From Phlebotomus papatasi (taxonomy: Eukaryota > Arthropoda > Insecta > Diptera > Psychodidae), in assembly GCF_024763615.1 (NCBI RefSeq), contig NC_077222.1:35278001-35342000 (forward strand): a stretch of DNA of 64,000 nucleotides. The letters run 5' to 3'. The position numbers and the translations under genes were made by a program. Below are positions 33,691 to 45,261 of this stretch, one piece after another. Under the pieces are notes generated by a model. It ran no database searches. It was given only the letters and a program-made list of their open reading frames with translations, and was not told the DNA's origin. Numbering within the stretch: position 1 is the stretch's first letter; each line of letters starts with the position of its first letter.

Positions 33691-34939
33691 GACTGTGACA
33701 TAAATCCATGAGTTATTAGAACTTTATAAAATAATACAAAAAAGATTTTGAATTCTAGATTATAATCAAATTTGATATTTAAGTTAGTTTAAATTAGTTC
33801 TGGAATAAGCTAGAAGATGTGAACTCTTATATTTTTAGAGTTTGTTAATAATTGTGGAGGAATTCCTTATAAATAACCCTTTAAATCCTGTATATAACTA
33901 TATTTTTTTTTTCATATCATGAAATATGAAGTGTAGATTTCAATTTTTAAAAGTTATCTGATTTACAAGATGAAACATTAAAATAATTCACTGAGACAGT
34001 AATTTCAAGATATAGAAAGATGACAAAATTGAATTATCAACTTTCTTTGTAAAAGAGTAATATCGTTATGTCAAGAGTTTTTTCACTAAAGATCTTCGTA
34101 TAATACTATTATTTTAAAGCATTAGCTGAGATTCTTTTTAATCTTTTCTAAATGTTCTTAACTAAAGGATATCTTGACTAGATATCTGTGTTCTAAAAAA
34201 TCAGTAAAGATATTCATTTAGACATGACGAGAATGTTAGATAGGGAGATTAATGGTATTCAAAACACTTTCCAAAATTCCATTCAAAATCTATGTAAACA
34301 CCATTCTCAATAAAAAAAACATATTTACCATCCAGTTCGTTTGCGGAATATTTTGCCTGAAACCTCATTTTAAATTATCCTTATTGGGTCAGAGTCAATT
34401 TACAAGATTCACCGCTTCGGACGTTTGGAGTTTAGTGGTTGAATTCCACTGGAAAAGTCTTACTGTTAGGTCATGTGCAACTTTACCTTTCCATGTTTGT
34501 ACATAATTGCAGCAGCTGCTGAAACAAACAATCCTTCTAGGGGAATTGGGGATTGTGTGATGTATTTTATTACTCTAACTCAAAGGGAGAGCTATATAAT
34601 TCCTCAATTTTGGACTACTTTCCCACAATGGTTTTCTAACCCTCCCCCCCATACACGTAAACAAAAATTAGTTTTCAAAAATTACCATATGATGATGTTT
34701 TTCGTAGCTTAATGCAGATTTAGTAATTTGAAAATTACTGATTCTTACTAAAAATTTCCATCCTATAATACATAGAATGGTTCAAAGCTATTCAGAGTTA
34801 TAAGAACTTTTAAATTGAATAATAAATCCACAAATAGTACAACTCCGGCAGTGTCAACATGCTAGGTTCTTATATTCCTACAGTTGTCTTAGGCTTTTAG
34901 TAAACCAAATTAGTTTAAAATTTTGGCATTTGACTAGGA
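33691..34939. other. Non-coding AT-rich DNA
   Basis: No gene recognised. Short open frames at 34252-34712 have no domain. No repeat family copies are seen. Confidence 0.45.
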
Positions 34940-35074
34940 ATTTGACTATTTTACTGCTCGAACTCATAGAGAGAGTAGAGTTATGTAGTATATAATGTTA
35001 CATACTTTGTCTCAACTAGACACCGCTCTGGAGCTTAAACCTTTAACGACGAGACAGTTTTTACGGACTGAAAA

Positions 35075-37327
35075 CACTGTGCGACACGTTGTGGGTGTCT
35101 TTGACGAGAGTGCCAAAACTTGTTAGAGGGTCATTTAAGGACCTCAAATCTGCAATCCGTTTGTCCGGGTCACCTCTAGATTTTTTTGAAAAAGCATATT
35201 TAGTTTTTTGATGTTTTATAAAATTCAAAAATTCATATCTCCGGTTCTAATTATCCGGTGGTAGTCACATAAAGCTAAACTGACGCGTAATTTCATCCTC
35301 TATAACTCTTGTGAACATATCAAGCATCTACGATGAAAATGAAGTATATTTTTTAAAGATTTTTTGAAAAGGGGCACCTAAAATGGTGCATTTTTCTGTG
35401 TTTTTTCCATCTTCTAGTCATTTTCCAACTTTAATAGAGCATTTTATATGTCAAATAACTATGCCTAAAAGTTAGAGAATTTAATATTCTTTCATATCTT
35501 TTTGGTTTAAATTTTCTATCCTAATTCGTTTATTCACAATAATTTATTGAAAATAAAATGCATTATTATAAAAATAAAATCTCTTATTATATATAATTAT
35601 TTGGTATCTTTGTCTAACCTACTGAAGAGCATTCTCTTTTGCACTCTCACTTACACATTTCATATAAAAAGAGGCGAAATGAAAAAAAGAGACGTATATA
35701 GAAATAAAGAGAGAAGAATAGTTTTTTGGCACTCATAACAGCTATTCTTCTCTCTCTATTTCTAAATACGTCTCTTTTCTTTCATTTCACCTCTTTTTAT
35801 ATGAAATGTGTAAGTGAGAGTGCAAAAGAGAATGCTCTTCAGTAGGTTAGACAAAGATACTAATATAATTATATATTAGATGAGATCATATATTCTGTCA
35901 GTAGAAGAGGTAAAAGGTTTGGAGTGGTATATCTCAGCTCCTGATGAACATAATTGGATGAGTGAACTATTGTTGGAAAGCTTGGTTCATTAGCTTTCAG
36001 AATCTGGTATATGTAATTGGCTATGGGTAAATCATGGTCATCCAGAACCATTTATGTCGAAGAAGACACTTTTTGCAGCGTCATTTTTGACCATCTACTG
36101 CTGGGACCAGGAGTGACCCACAATTCTCGCACTTGGACTGTTCGTTAGAGGAACTCAAAGGGTATAATTTGTGGAAGAAACTTTTTTTTTGGACGTCTTA
36201 CTTTTTTTTATTCATCGACTTTTGCAAGAATTTTAACATTTTACACGCATAGAAAAAATTACAGAAATCCTAAAAGAGTGGTTTCTGGAGGGGAAGGATA
36301 GACGTGGGGATGAAATTGATGTGATATTTGGATTCCTTGGATCAACTTATGGGGGAGTACTTAGAACATTCCAAGTCGATATCTTCATTAGTTTGTCCAG
36401 AAAATGAGATAGAAGGATTTCTGTCATTTTTTTCTATGCGTGTAAAATGTTAAAATTCTTGCAAAAGTCGATGAATAAAAAAAAGTAAGATGTCCAAAAA
36501 AAAAAGTTTCTTCTACAAATTATACCCTTTGAGTTCCTCTAACGAACAGTCCAAGTGCGAGAATTGTGGGTCACTCCTGGTCCCAGCAGTAGATGGTCAA
36601 AAATGACGCTGCAAAAAGTGTCTTCTTCGACATAAATGGTTCTGGATGACCATGATTTACCCATAGCCAATTACATATACCAGATTCTGAAAGCTAATGA
36701 ACCAAGCTTTCCAACAATAGTTCACTCATCCAATTATGTTCATCAGGAGCTGAGATATACCACTTCAAACTTTTTACCTCTTCTACTGACAGAATATATG
36801 ATCTCATCTAATATAATAAGAGATTTTAATGCACTTTATTTTCAAAAAATTATTGTGAATAAACAAATTAAGATAGAAAATTCAAACGAAAAGAAAATGA
36901 AAGAATATTAAATTCTCTAACTTTTAGGCATAGTTATTTGACATATAAAATGCTCTATTAAAGTGGGAAAATTACTAGAAGATGGAAAAAACACAGAAAA
37001 ATGCACCATTTTAGGTGCCCTTTTTCAAAAAATCTTTAAAAAATATACTTCATTTTCATCGTAGATGCTTGATATGTTCACAAGAGTTATAGAGGATGAA
37101 ATTATGCGTCAGTTTAGCTTTATGTGACTACCGCCGGATAATTAGAACCGGAGATATGAATTTTTGAATTTTATAAAACATCAAAAAACTAAATATGCTT
37201 TTTCAAAAAAATCTAGAGGTGACCCGGACAAACGGATTGCAGATTTGAGGTCCTTAAATGACCCTCTAACAAGTTTTGGCACTCTCGTCAAAGACACCCA
37301 CAAAAAGGTAAATTTTGTCGCACCGTG
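35075..37327. mobile_element. Giant palindromic element Q
   Basis: Ends CACTGTGCGACA and TGTCGCACCGTG are inverted and flanked by AAA on both sides (35072-35074 and 37328-37330). CAC...GTG ends with a short target duplication recall the CACTA/Chapaev group, but this is only a suggestion. The whole unit is one inverted repeat. The left arm ends near 36290 and the right arm starts near 36396, each about 0.9 kb once the hairpin insertion in the left arm is discounted, with a loop of about 100 nt. The arms are almost identical. Corresponding open frames (minus strand 35869-36051, plus strand 36636-36911) read the same amino acids apart from two changes, because the arms are copies. They match no family I know and I do not call them genes. 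Confidence 0.85.
35594..35873. mobile_element. Hairpin element inserted in left arm of Q
   Basis: Arms of about 125 bp on either side of a 30-nt loop at 35722-35751 (GAAGAGCATTCTCTTTTGCA mirrored by TGCAAAAGAGAATGCTCTTC; ACACATTTCATATAAAAAGA mirrored likewise). The right arm of Q has no counterpart: there the sequence runs straight through at the corresponding place (near 36815-36825). So this hairpin inserted after the palindrome formed. It lies in a TATA-rich target. It has the compact structure of a foldback MITE. Confidence 0.82.
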
Positions 37328-38350
37328 AAATCAACAATAAAAATTAAACTGAGAAACATAATCAATGATAAGTTTTACATCTAACCTTGCAAAGTCCAAT
37401 AGAGTCTGATTCGGTGTATTTTGTGCTTCTATGAACGATAGGGACAAAAATAGCCCAAATATTTAAGTAATTTTTCTGACAATACCAATGAATAATATTT
37501 TTTGCTTTAATGAAAAATATTATGTATGAGTATTGTAGTTTTTATTGCCAAAAGGGTTTTGCTTAAAAAAAATTGGAAGTATAAAAAATAAATAAAATCA
37601 ATTATGAATTTGAGAATTTAAAAATTCGCCATTTTTTGAGCTTAAATATTTACTACATAGCAAATAGCTAGAGACTTGCAAAAAATATTCTAGATTCCTT
37701 CAACGTTCTACTTTACAATAATGTACAGACATAAGAAAAAAATAACTTTAAGTAGTCAGGAAAAATTATTTTCTTTATGAGACACCCGTGTTCCAATCGT
37801 TCTTAAAGGGTTAAACTTTAACAGATATCAACTTAAAGTGCTTTTGGTCACCCCTAATAAAAAAAATCATTGTCTCCAGACGTTTTTCTTTTTTTTTCTA
37901 ACCCCGATCTAACTTCTTCAAAACCATGTTTTTTTGATTTTTTTTTCAAAAAGGGCACTATAGATTTCTTTTATTTTCGGATACGTTTTTGTTTTAGCCT
38001 AGACGAACGTTTCGTCCAAACATACATATGACCGGAAAATGCAATTTTGATTTCTTAATTTTGAATTTTTCAATTACTTTGGAAAGCTCATTCTTTAACC
38101 GATTTAGTTAATTTTGGATTTTTGGTAAAGAATTGAAATTTCGAAATCGGGTATGTCAGTACTAATCGTTAATGAATTAGTCAAATAAACGTGATTGATT
38201 TTTTTCATCGAATATCACTTTTCATGCGTTAAGTACTAAAACACTAATATCGAAAACAAACTTACATGAACGCTTCTTAACCGATTTTCTAGTTCGGAAT
38301 TGGTTTATAATTCTGAATTAATGTAATCGGTAATAAACCGTTATACGGAT

Positions 38351-39115
38351 TGCGGTCAATATTCCGAAAGCCAAAATACGGAAAATGAAAATCCCGAACT
38401 CCAAAATCCGGAACGTCAAAATCTCGAAAGGCAAAATACCGAATTCTTAAAAGTGTCATTTCTAGTAGTCTAGTCCCCGGCGAGTGGCCTTCAAAGTTGA
38501 AGCCAATTTCTTATTTTAACATACAAATGCGTATGGGAATTTTTCTGCACTCGTGATCGTTATGCTAAATATTTAAAAAGTGAGAAGTTTTTCCGTATTA
38601 TAAGATACCTTTCCGTATGGAGGGATAAACATACTAAATTTTTGTTTAAATAAATTTTTTCCTTGGAGCACTGTGAGCTGAGTCCGAGATCAATTTAGGA
38701 ATTGGCTTCAAATAGCTCCATTTAAAAAGGCCAACTTGCCAGGCGCTTGCTAGTAGTATAGTAGTAGTATATTTATTAATTAAAACAGATAGGTTCCGCC
38801 CCTCTGACATTGTTTGATTGAAGAAGAAGAATAAAGTAAGATAACAAAATTTAAAGGAGGCTGAAGTTAAATTAAAATTTTAAAAAATCAAAGGAGAGAG
38901 AAACAAAATCATTAGAGAGAGATAGAATAGAGATAGACATAGATTTCTTCTCCCACGATTGCACCCGCGCTTGCTGGAGGCAAAGGGAAATTTTCTGTGT
39001 CTTGAGAAATTATTCTACACATTATCTTTCATATCATTTCATCCCTTTCAGGATTTTGAACATTCGGGATTTTCCCTTTCGGGACTTTGGCCCTTTCGGG
39101 ATTTTGGCTGCCTCC
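38351..39115. mobile_element. Foldback-like element V1
   Basis: The left end is a tandem series of ~13-bp units of type CCGAAAGCCAAAAT (38364-38448). The right end has the same series inverted (39053-39109, TTTCGGGATTTTGGC-like). The interior contains ACGATTGCACCCGCGCTTGC and AAATTTTCTGTGTCTTGAGA, which match V2 in reverse and the interior of W. AGTAGTAT repeats lie near 38750-38770. No coding sequence. Its right side abuts a SINE fragment. Confidence 0.68.
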
Positions 39116-39119
39116 GATT

Positions 39120-39228
39120 GAAACATCTTAATTGCCTGGAAATATATAGTGACTTAATGAGGATTCGACCCCGGGACAACTGCATCATTGAGCGAGTGCT
39201 CTATCACTTAACCTATTGCGTGGTTTAA
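39120..39228 (-). mobile_element. tRNA-headed SINE, family P copy 3 (head only)
   Basis: On the minus strand: GGTTAAGTGATAGAGCACTC (box A region) and CCCGGGGTCGAATCC (box B), then about 60 bp of body resembling the intact copy at 47869 before the V1 end. The rest of the SINE is missing, presumably displaced by V1. Confidence 0.65.
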
Positions 39229-39261
39229 GATAAACTAGTATCATGTATTAAACTATTTAAA

Positions 39262-39570
39262 ACCGGTTTATTATTATTATTATTAATCGTATCGAGATAT
39301 TTGTACAATGTAATCAAGCTATATTGTTGTTCTACCCCGTATTGGAACAATGTACCAAGTCCATTGTAGACCACCCAGGAGCGCCTTCCCCGAAGTGTGG
39401 TGGCTTCTTTTATGCTCCCAGAATTGTTGGGCACAGGCGGTGCATTTTATTACGTATTATTCCATGTGAAAATGTCTTTTTTGAAACATTTAGTTGTTTG
39501 CACCGGGCGGAACTCGAACTCACAACTGTGACCGTGGTGTCACATATAAGATTAATATTAATATTAAGAA
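39262..39570 (-). mobile_element. SINE-like unit with ATT-type tail
   Basis: On the minus strand a box B-like GAGTTCGAGTTCCGCC is followed by about 230 bp of unique body and then a TAA/ATT trinucleotide tail at 39264-39285. The upstream part (TTAATCTTATATGTGACA) recurs at about 40900-40920 on the plus strand, also followed by a GAGTCGAGTC word. A clear box A and target duplication were not found. Confidence 0.45.
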
Positions 39571-39694
39571 AAGCCGGAAAGAGAGGTATATAGTATGCAA
39601 AATTTCAAATGCAATATCACGTGCGTTAGAAAGAGTACACTATACGATGAGTAAGATATTACTGTTTGTATTAATTGCTTTCTGAATCGTAGTA

Positions 39695-40762
39695 GGGGAA
39701 ATGCTCATAATTTTGTCCAGTTTCTTATTTTGGACACTTTGAGGATAACATTGGACACTAAAAATAAATTGATTAAAATGATGGATTTTTATTCCAATAT
39801 TTGATGAATAATGAATTCTATCTAAATATTTGTTCTTTTTGGAAGATTTTAACACTAAATACGTTAAAATTTGAATATGATTTGAGTTGAAATTGCTTTG
39901 TTGAAAATTCAGTGTGAGCAATTGCTTACGAGAAATATGACAGAACTTCGTGGCTTACTTCAGTCTTATTTAGTTTTGGTGAAGTACTAACAAAGTTTGT
40001 TCGCTGTTTTTGAGTGATATTATTGAATATTCATTGAATATTGTGTTGATTCACGTTACTGATGATTTGTACATTTGACCTGAAGTGAGATTTGCCTTGT
40101 GAATTAGATTTTTCGTGTGAAAAATGGGAAATTTTTTAAGACATTCACCAGTGAGGTGATGATTCTTATTTTGGACAGGTGTTTTTCTCACGAAATTTCG
40201 TGAAGTTTTAGCTTTTGTGATGACTAGGTTGGACAAATGCCTGGAGAAACAAAGGAGCATCATCTCTACGAAAGAGATGTAGCGAGAAATGCCTTGAAAG
40301 GCTCCCGGAAAGGTCAGGGAATGAGCGAATCCGCACGTACTTGGAGCACCGAAGTCAACTCACTTTAATGAATGATATGGAAAGTTTCTGGGCTTCTTGT
40401 GACATTCCACGTTTCCCTTACATGATCAGGAAGAGGACTTGGTAAGATTGGTTCATGAAATGAAGAACAATGGGCATTCTATTGAGGCGGATTAGCTGTC
40501 CAAATTTACAGACAAGTTGTAAAAATTAATAACCAAGTTGTCCAAAATAAGAGCTAATGTCACCTCTACTTATCAATTCATTTTTAAACGTATTAAAACT
40601 GATTTTAATAAAAATAAGACGATAAATAGCTTGCTAAGTTTCTAACCAACCCTTCTGAAAAGAGAGTAACAAGAAATGTCAATTAGTATAGAAAATATCG
40701 CACTTCAAACTTGGAACTTCGATGCTTATAAGCAGACTGTCCAAAATTATGAGCACTTCCCC
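39695..40762 (-). mobile_element. Family G element copy 1, 1068 bp
   Basis: Left end GGGGAAATGCTCATAATTTT then GTCCAG. The right end inverts it (AAAATTATGAGCACTTCCCC). TA flanks at 39693-39694 and 40763-40764. Repeated GTCCAAAATAAGA / TCTTATTTTGGACA words occur inside. A near-full relative lies at 52978-54034 in the opposite orientation. A ~70-codon frame near the left end is open in both copies, with only a few amino-acid differences, but no function is evident. Confidence 0.83.
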
Positions 40763-40839
40763 TACAGGCAATTCGAGCAATTTTCCATGCGTGACAACTG
40801 TGATACGGTCAGTTTTCGAGCGAAACACGAGAAAGAGGC

Positions 40840-40940
40840 ATGATAAAACACTTGCTATCTTTTTTTTGGCATTCTCGCAGTTTAGAAAGTATTAATCTTA
40901 ATATTAATCTTATATGTGACATGGTCATGATCATGAGAGT
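40840..40940 (+). repeat. Fragment sharing sequence with the SINE-like unit at 39.5 kb
   Basis: TATTAATCTTATATGTGACA with a following TCATGAGAGTCGAGTC is an inverted relative of 39515-39570. The boundaries are unclear. It may be a head fragment of the same SINE-like family. Confidence 0.35.
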
Positions 40941-43476
40941 CGAGTCAGAGATCTCATCCGCCCAAGACCCCCACACGGTCTTGCCTATTGCACCACTGAG
41001 ATCCCCAAAAACCGGTATATATCACGAAACAGTGGAAAAGAAAGACTTCCTTGTGTTCCAGCACTCTGCGAAATTCTTTACTCCCCTATCTGTTTGCAAC
41101 AGCTTTCAGCATCGTGTCGTTTCTGCATTTCTGGACACAGTGTGGCCAAGAAGATTCCTCCCGCGGGAAGGTGTGTGACAAATTGTGACAGCATGTGTTA
41201 TAAATAAGCAAGTTATGCAGGATATTGTGTTTCTAAGTGTGGGGGCTTTTTTTTTTGGTAAATGGGTGGGTGTCTGAATGTGTGAGGGAGGAGGACAAAA
41301 CGATGTGGGTTATTCAAGAAAACTGGGATTTCTCCTTCACAGAAATGTTTGGGTGACGAAGAATGTTGATCTCTCATCCTCCTTAACAGCCTATGCCGTG
41401 GTCACCTTACCTCTCTCGCTCATGCTACCACCTAACCGTTTCTTCTACCATTTCACGCTGTCTGTGAGTATGTATGAGTGACACGAGGGATGTTTCTGGC
41501 TGTTTTCGTAACATGGAGAAGTCCTTGAGTGCGCAATCGTGAAAAAGTAATCATTATAAGAAGGGAGCACTGTGTACTTAATAGTACACCGATAGTATAC
41601 AGATTCACTCACACTGGTACAGGTGGCGCATGGCAATTGCTAAAGTACCGCACCCTTGTGGCCAACTTGGAAGTACTGACAGCTTTTAGTAAGTGAGTGA
41701 GAGGATAGAAAGGGGTTACAATTTGGTGATTGTGTGGGTGCTGGAGCCAAAATACAATCACAATATTCCACAAAGACAGCCAAACAGCGGGCCGGACAGA
41801 GATTTCCCTCAGCTCGGTGGCTTTTGGTGAAAATTAGACGTCAGTGTAAATCCAACCGAACGAGTGTCAGTCGAAAGTCAGACGCGAAACCATTAACATG
41901 GTTCTTGGGGTTTTGACTCTCACGGGCAGAAAATCATACAAAAAACACTTTGTTCATTTCTTTGGTCATCAACAATCACATTCTATTTTTTTCCGTTGTG
42001 TTAGAAAATAAATTTTAAACTTTATTCCTTAAACTGAATTCATTACCGGTTTTTTTTCACTAACTCTTGTTTAAAACACCCTGACACGTTGAGTGATTTT
42101 ATTTGGACATTTCTTTTGACAAAGCCCACGCGGAGCGAGATAGTCGACAGATAATTCTGCAGACAATCTTTAAATACTCCAAAGAATTAATCATAGCAAT
42201 GACTTGGCACGTTTTCTTTCCTTTTTGACACCTCATGGCAACAGACTTAAAGAAAATGTGGTGAAAATGTGCTTGAAACATCTGGTGAGAGTTCTTGATG
42301 GTCTGGTGGCATAGAGAGATCTATGGTGAGTAATAAGTCCCAGTAAATTGAACATGCTAGAGAAACCCTTCAATTTAATGGGAAAATAAAGGGGGAAAAC
42401 GAAGTTGAAGCCTGATTACATTGTTGAGCATAAATTATTGGAAAATCATTGGATACATTAATAATATCAGCAAATGTTTATTTTAAATTTGTTTTCCATA
42501 TAATTGTGTTTTTGCCGTAGAAGTGTGGGTTTGGTGGGGTTTATACGAAAATGAAATCACCTAATAATTATGCAAATTGTCACCCGCACCAAAACAACAG
42601 CCCAATTAATTATGTATTCGCGGTGATGTAAATTTTACTCGTTTTATAATATTCACTGTGGTGTTGCTCAAGTTATTATTATGTATTTCAGTTACGTATT
42701 TTATCACAAAATATATAGAACCATTTGCCGCTTTGGTTCTTTTATGCTCCCTCAATCGCGCACACTTCCAATACATTTTTTTTCTCCGGAAAACAATTCA
42801 ATCATTCGCGGTTTTCTAAAGAAAAATATCTAATGTTTAATTTATACGTTTAGCTCATTTTTTTCTCCATATAACCCTCAATCGAAAGCTGGCATGAAAA
42901 AAAACGTATTCATGTTTACATTTGATCCATATGGAAGTTTATTTTCTGTAATGTGTCTCTACCCTCATTATTATGTGTATCTCCTTGCGATGGTATTTTC
43001 TTCAAAGTCATGAGACACACCCCATTATGACGGGGGGAGAAGACGATAAAATTGCCAATGTTAAATTTTATCATGTCAAAAAAATACATCCCAAATTATC
43101 TCGTCGCAAAAGGAGGGATAAAGATGGAGCGAAAAGAAGATTTTCCTCAGCCACTGCATATGAATTTTCCCAATAAATATTAAATGTTTCGCCCTTTTTG
43201 CTTCACAGTATGTGGTATTCTGCTCCAAGTCCCCTTCCAACCACATTAAGAACACGATAAGAAGCTCACAATGGTAGAGATCGTATTTTTTAACACCTGA
43301 GTTTCCTTTGCAAATGGATTTGAAGCTCAAATTAGGGCTTAAATGAGAAAGTTATTGAAAAACTTCAAACTAAGTGTTAAGTCTAAGTTTTTTGTTTATA
43401 TAATATTTTACAAAGTCCTTTATCAACCTCAACCTTTAGCCTTATGTTTAAAATTTTGATTTAGAATGGTAGAGTA
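40941..43476. other. Non-coding, single-copy-looking DNA
   Basis: No supportable gene and no repeat family copies. Composition is relatively balanced at 40950-41930. Homeodomain-type ATTA words (for example CCCAATTAATTATG near 42601) and few simple repeats make 42.4-42.75 kb a plausible conserved non-coding stretch, which is speculation. Confidence 0.5.
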
Positions 43477-43620
43477 AAGACCTCTTCACATTGGGAGTAA
43501 TTTTTGTCAAAAATTCTATTTTTTGACAGAATTTCGACGTTTCTACCTACCGCGCTGCAGGCAATTTCCTTCAAAAGAGCAATTTTTTGACGAAAATTGC
43601 TCCCAATGTGGAGAGACCAT
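43477..43620. mobile_element. Small MITE, ~144 bp
   Basis: Left ACCTCTTCACATTGGGAGTA then ATTTTTGTCAAAAA. Right TTTTTTGACGAAAATTGCTC then CCAATGTGGAGAGACC. The inverted ends pair over about 40 bp. Only one copy is seen. Target duplication is not clear. Confidence 0.7.
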
Positions 43621-44610
43621 CAGGGAAAATTAGTATTTCATACCCCTAAAATACAAAAGTTTTACTTGAGATTTAAAAATAACACCCTTCAGGGACCGGT
43701 AGATTTATTCTAATCATCTTTTTGCAAAAACAAATATGTACGCATTTAGATACAATTTCCATGAATCTATTGTAAAGAAAATTTAGTTTTTTCTTTAGTT
43801 TTTAGCTCTTATTTAACTTGAACATTTTTCGATTTTAATTTTGGAGCTGTAAAATCTCTCTCGTAAATTGATCACAATTGTTTTTTTAAAATGTCCCTTT
43901 TTAAAGTTAAAGTTTAATTTTCTAAAACTAATGTAATAGACATGTGTTTTTTTTTCAATTTCTATATTTTATTCAATAGAATAAAAATTTTAATTCATCT
44001 TTACAAATAACAGTTGGAATAGTTAAAGCATGTTTCTTCATTTTTTGGTTAGTTTTTAGTAGAATTCCTTTGAAACGATTTATATTATCCTTAGGTACAT
44101 AATTGTCACTAAATAACCCATTGACAAAGACCATAATTAATAATAAAAACAATTATATGAAGTCTTCTTTAAATACAAAAACCATATAACAGGAATATTC
44201 AGTTGGAAATTTGGTTTAAAAAATTAATTTTCAAAGCTAAATATGCCGGAAATTAGCGGAATTATCGTATACATATTTTAGCTATTCATTTGTAAAAATA
44301 ATTTTAAAGATTTTTGAAAAATCCAACAGGTTGGAGAATATAGCTTACACCTATCTAAGTATTTAAATCTAAATACTTCTAATAAAAAAAACTGGGTTTT
44401 GTAACTTTTTCATTTGAATTGGAGACAAGCGATAAAAGTAATAAGTTACAGAATTAAAACAAGTAACGAATTATTTTTAATTTCTAATTTCAAAAAATAT
44501 CGTCACTTCCGTTAACCAAAACGTCAAAAAAGAAATTTGGAAATTTTGGATTTACTATATTTATATTTTTAATAGTATCATTTAATAATTATTTTTGGCA
44601 AAAAACAAAC
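43621..44610. other. Non-coding AT-rich DNA
   Basis: Very AT-rich; no gene or repeat copy recognised. Confidence 0.45.
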
Positions 44611-44826
44611 GAGCAGTAAAAAATTAAAAATGAGCAGTAAAATATCTGATTATGGTCAGTAAAAAACTTAAATCTTTACAAAAATGGGTCTATTTTATAT
44701 ATTTAACATTTAAAATAGTTCCATATAGAGTGAAAAACCCTTTATTTTCCCTTTGCCAAAATTTGGACGATAATATCACTGTTTCAAAATTTTTTGTTAC
44801 TGATCAATTTTAACTTTTTACTGCTC
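44611..44826. mobile_element. Small inverted-repeat element (GAGCAGTAAAAA ends)
   Basis: GAGCAGTAAAAAATTAAAAA and a second GAGCAGTAAAA at the left are mirrored by AACTTTTTACTGCTC at the right. Repetition of the end word inside the terminus recalls, on a small scale, the tandem ends of W and V. Non-coding. Confidence 0.5.
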
Positions 44827-45257
44827 ATTTATTCATTGCCATTATTTTTTACCCGATCACATTTTCATTAATCAGAAGTTAATTAAAAAAAAATTAAATT
44901 TAAAATTTGAATGATTTCCAGACACTTTTTTTATAGAACCCTCAACAGTTGAATTTATTTAAAATAAAAAAAAATCATTATAAAATAGAATTAGCAATAT
45001 TTAACTCAACAAAGAAAAAATTAGCTTACTTCTATAATAAGAGATCTAAATTTTGTAAGTTTTATCGTGAACAGCAAAACATCTACTAGATATAGAAGAA
45101 TGTATTTGTTATGAACGATGACAGATACGACAATTGCATATTATGCAGCGCCTGGTAAAATTGTTAATATCTGTTTGACAAGTCAAGCATTTATAACTCT
45201 TTTTACCGAAAATTAATTTTCGATTTTACTAGAAATTTAGTATTTGGGGTTCAGTTG
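44827..45257. other. Non-coding AT-rich DNA
   Basis: No gene or repeat copy recognised. Confidence 0.45.
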
Positions 45258-45261
45258 TTAA

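Larger units (their letters stand above)
35039..37810. mobile_element. piggyBac-like element, family K copy 3, interrupted
   Basis: TTAA at 35035-35038 and 37811-37814 flank ends ACCTTTAACGACGAGACAG and TCTTAAAGGG. The right segment 37328-37810 follows K copy 1 closely through its length: AAATCAACAATAAAAA, AGTCTGATTCGGTGTATTTT, CAAAAGGGTTTTGCTTAAAA. The left segment is only 36 bp (35039-35074). The intervening 2253 bp is element Q. The missing homology is continuous across the gap, which shows interruption and not independent fragments. Confidence 0.85.
34940..38340 (+). repeat. Family S copy 7, split by K copy 3
   Basis: S sequence runs 34940-35034 (ACTGCTCGAACTCATAGAGA) and resumes at 37815 with AACAGATATCAACTT. 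It continues with AAAACCATGTTTTTTTGATT, TTTCGGATACGTTTTTGTTT and CAAACATACATATGACCGGA to about 38340. The two parts join in S order if the TTAA-flanked element between them is removed. This is the outermost layer of a nest of four. Confidence 0.6.

Noticed and set aside
35869..36911. Same ~60-residue reading frame found twice, on opposite strands
   Set aside because: Explained by the two arms of palindrome Q being copies, so it is not evidence of a conserved gene.
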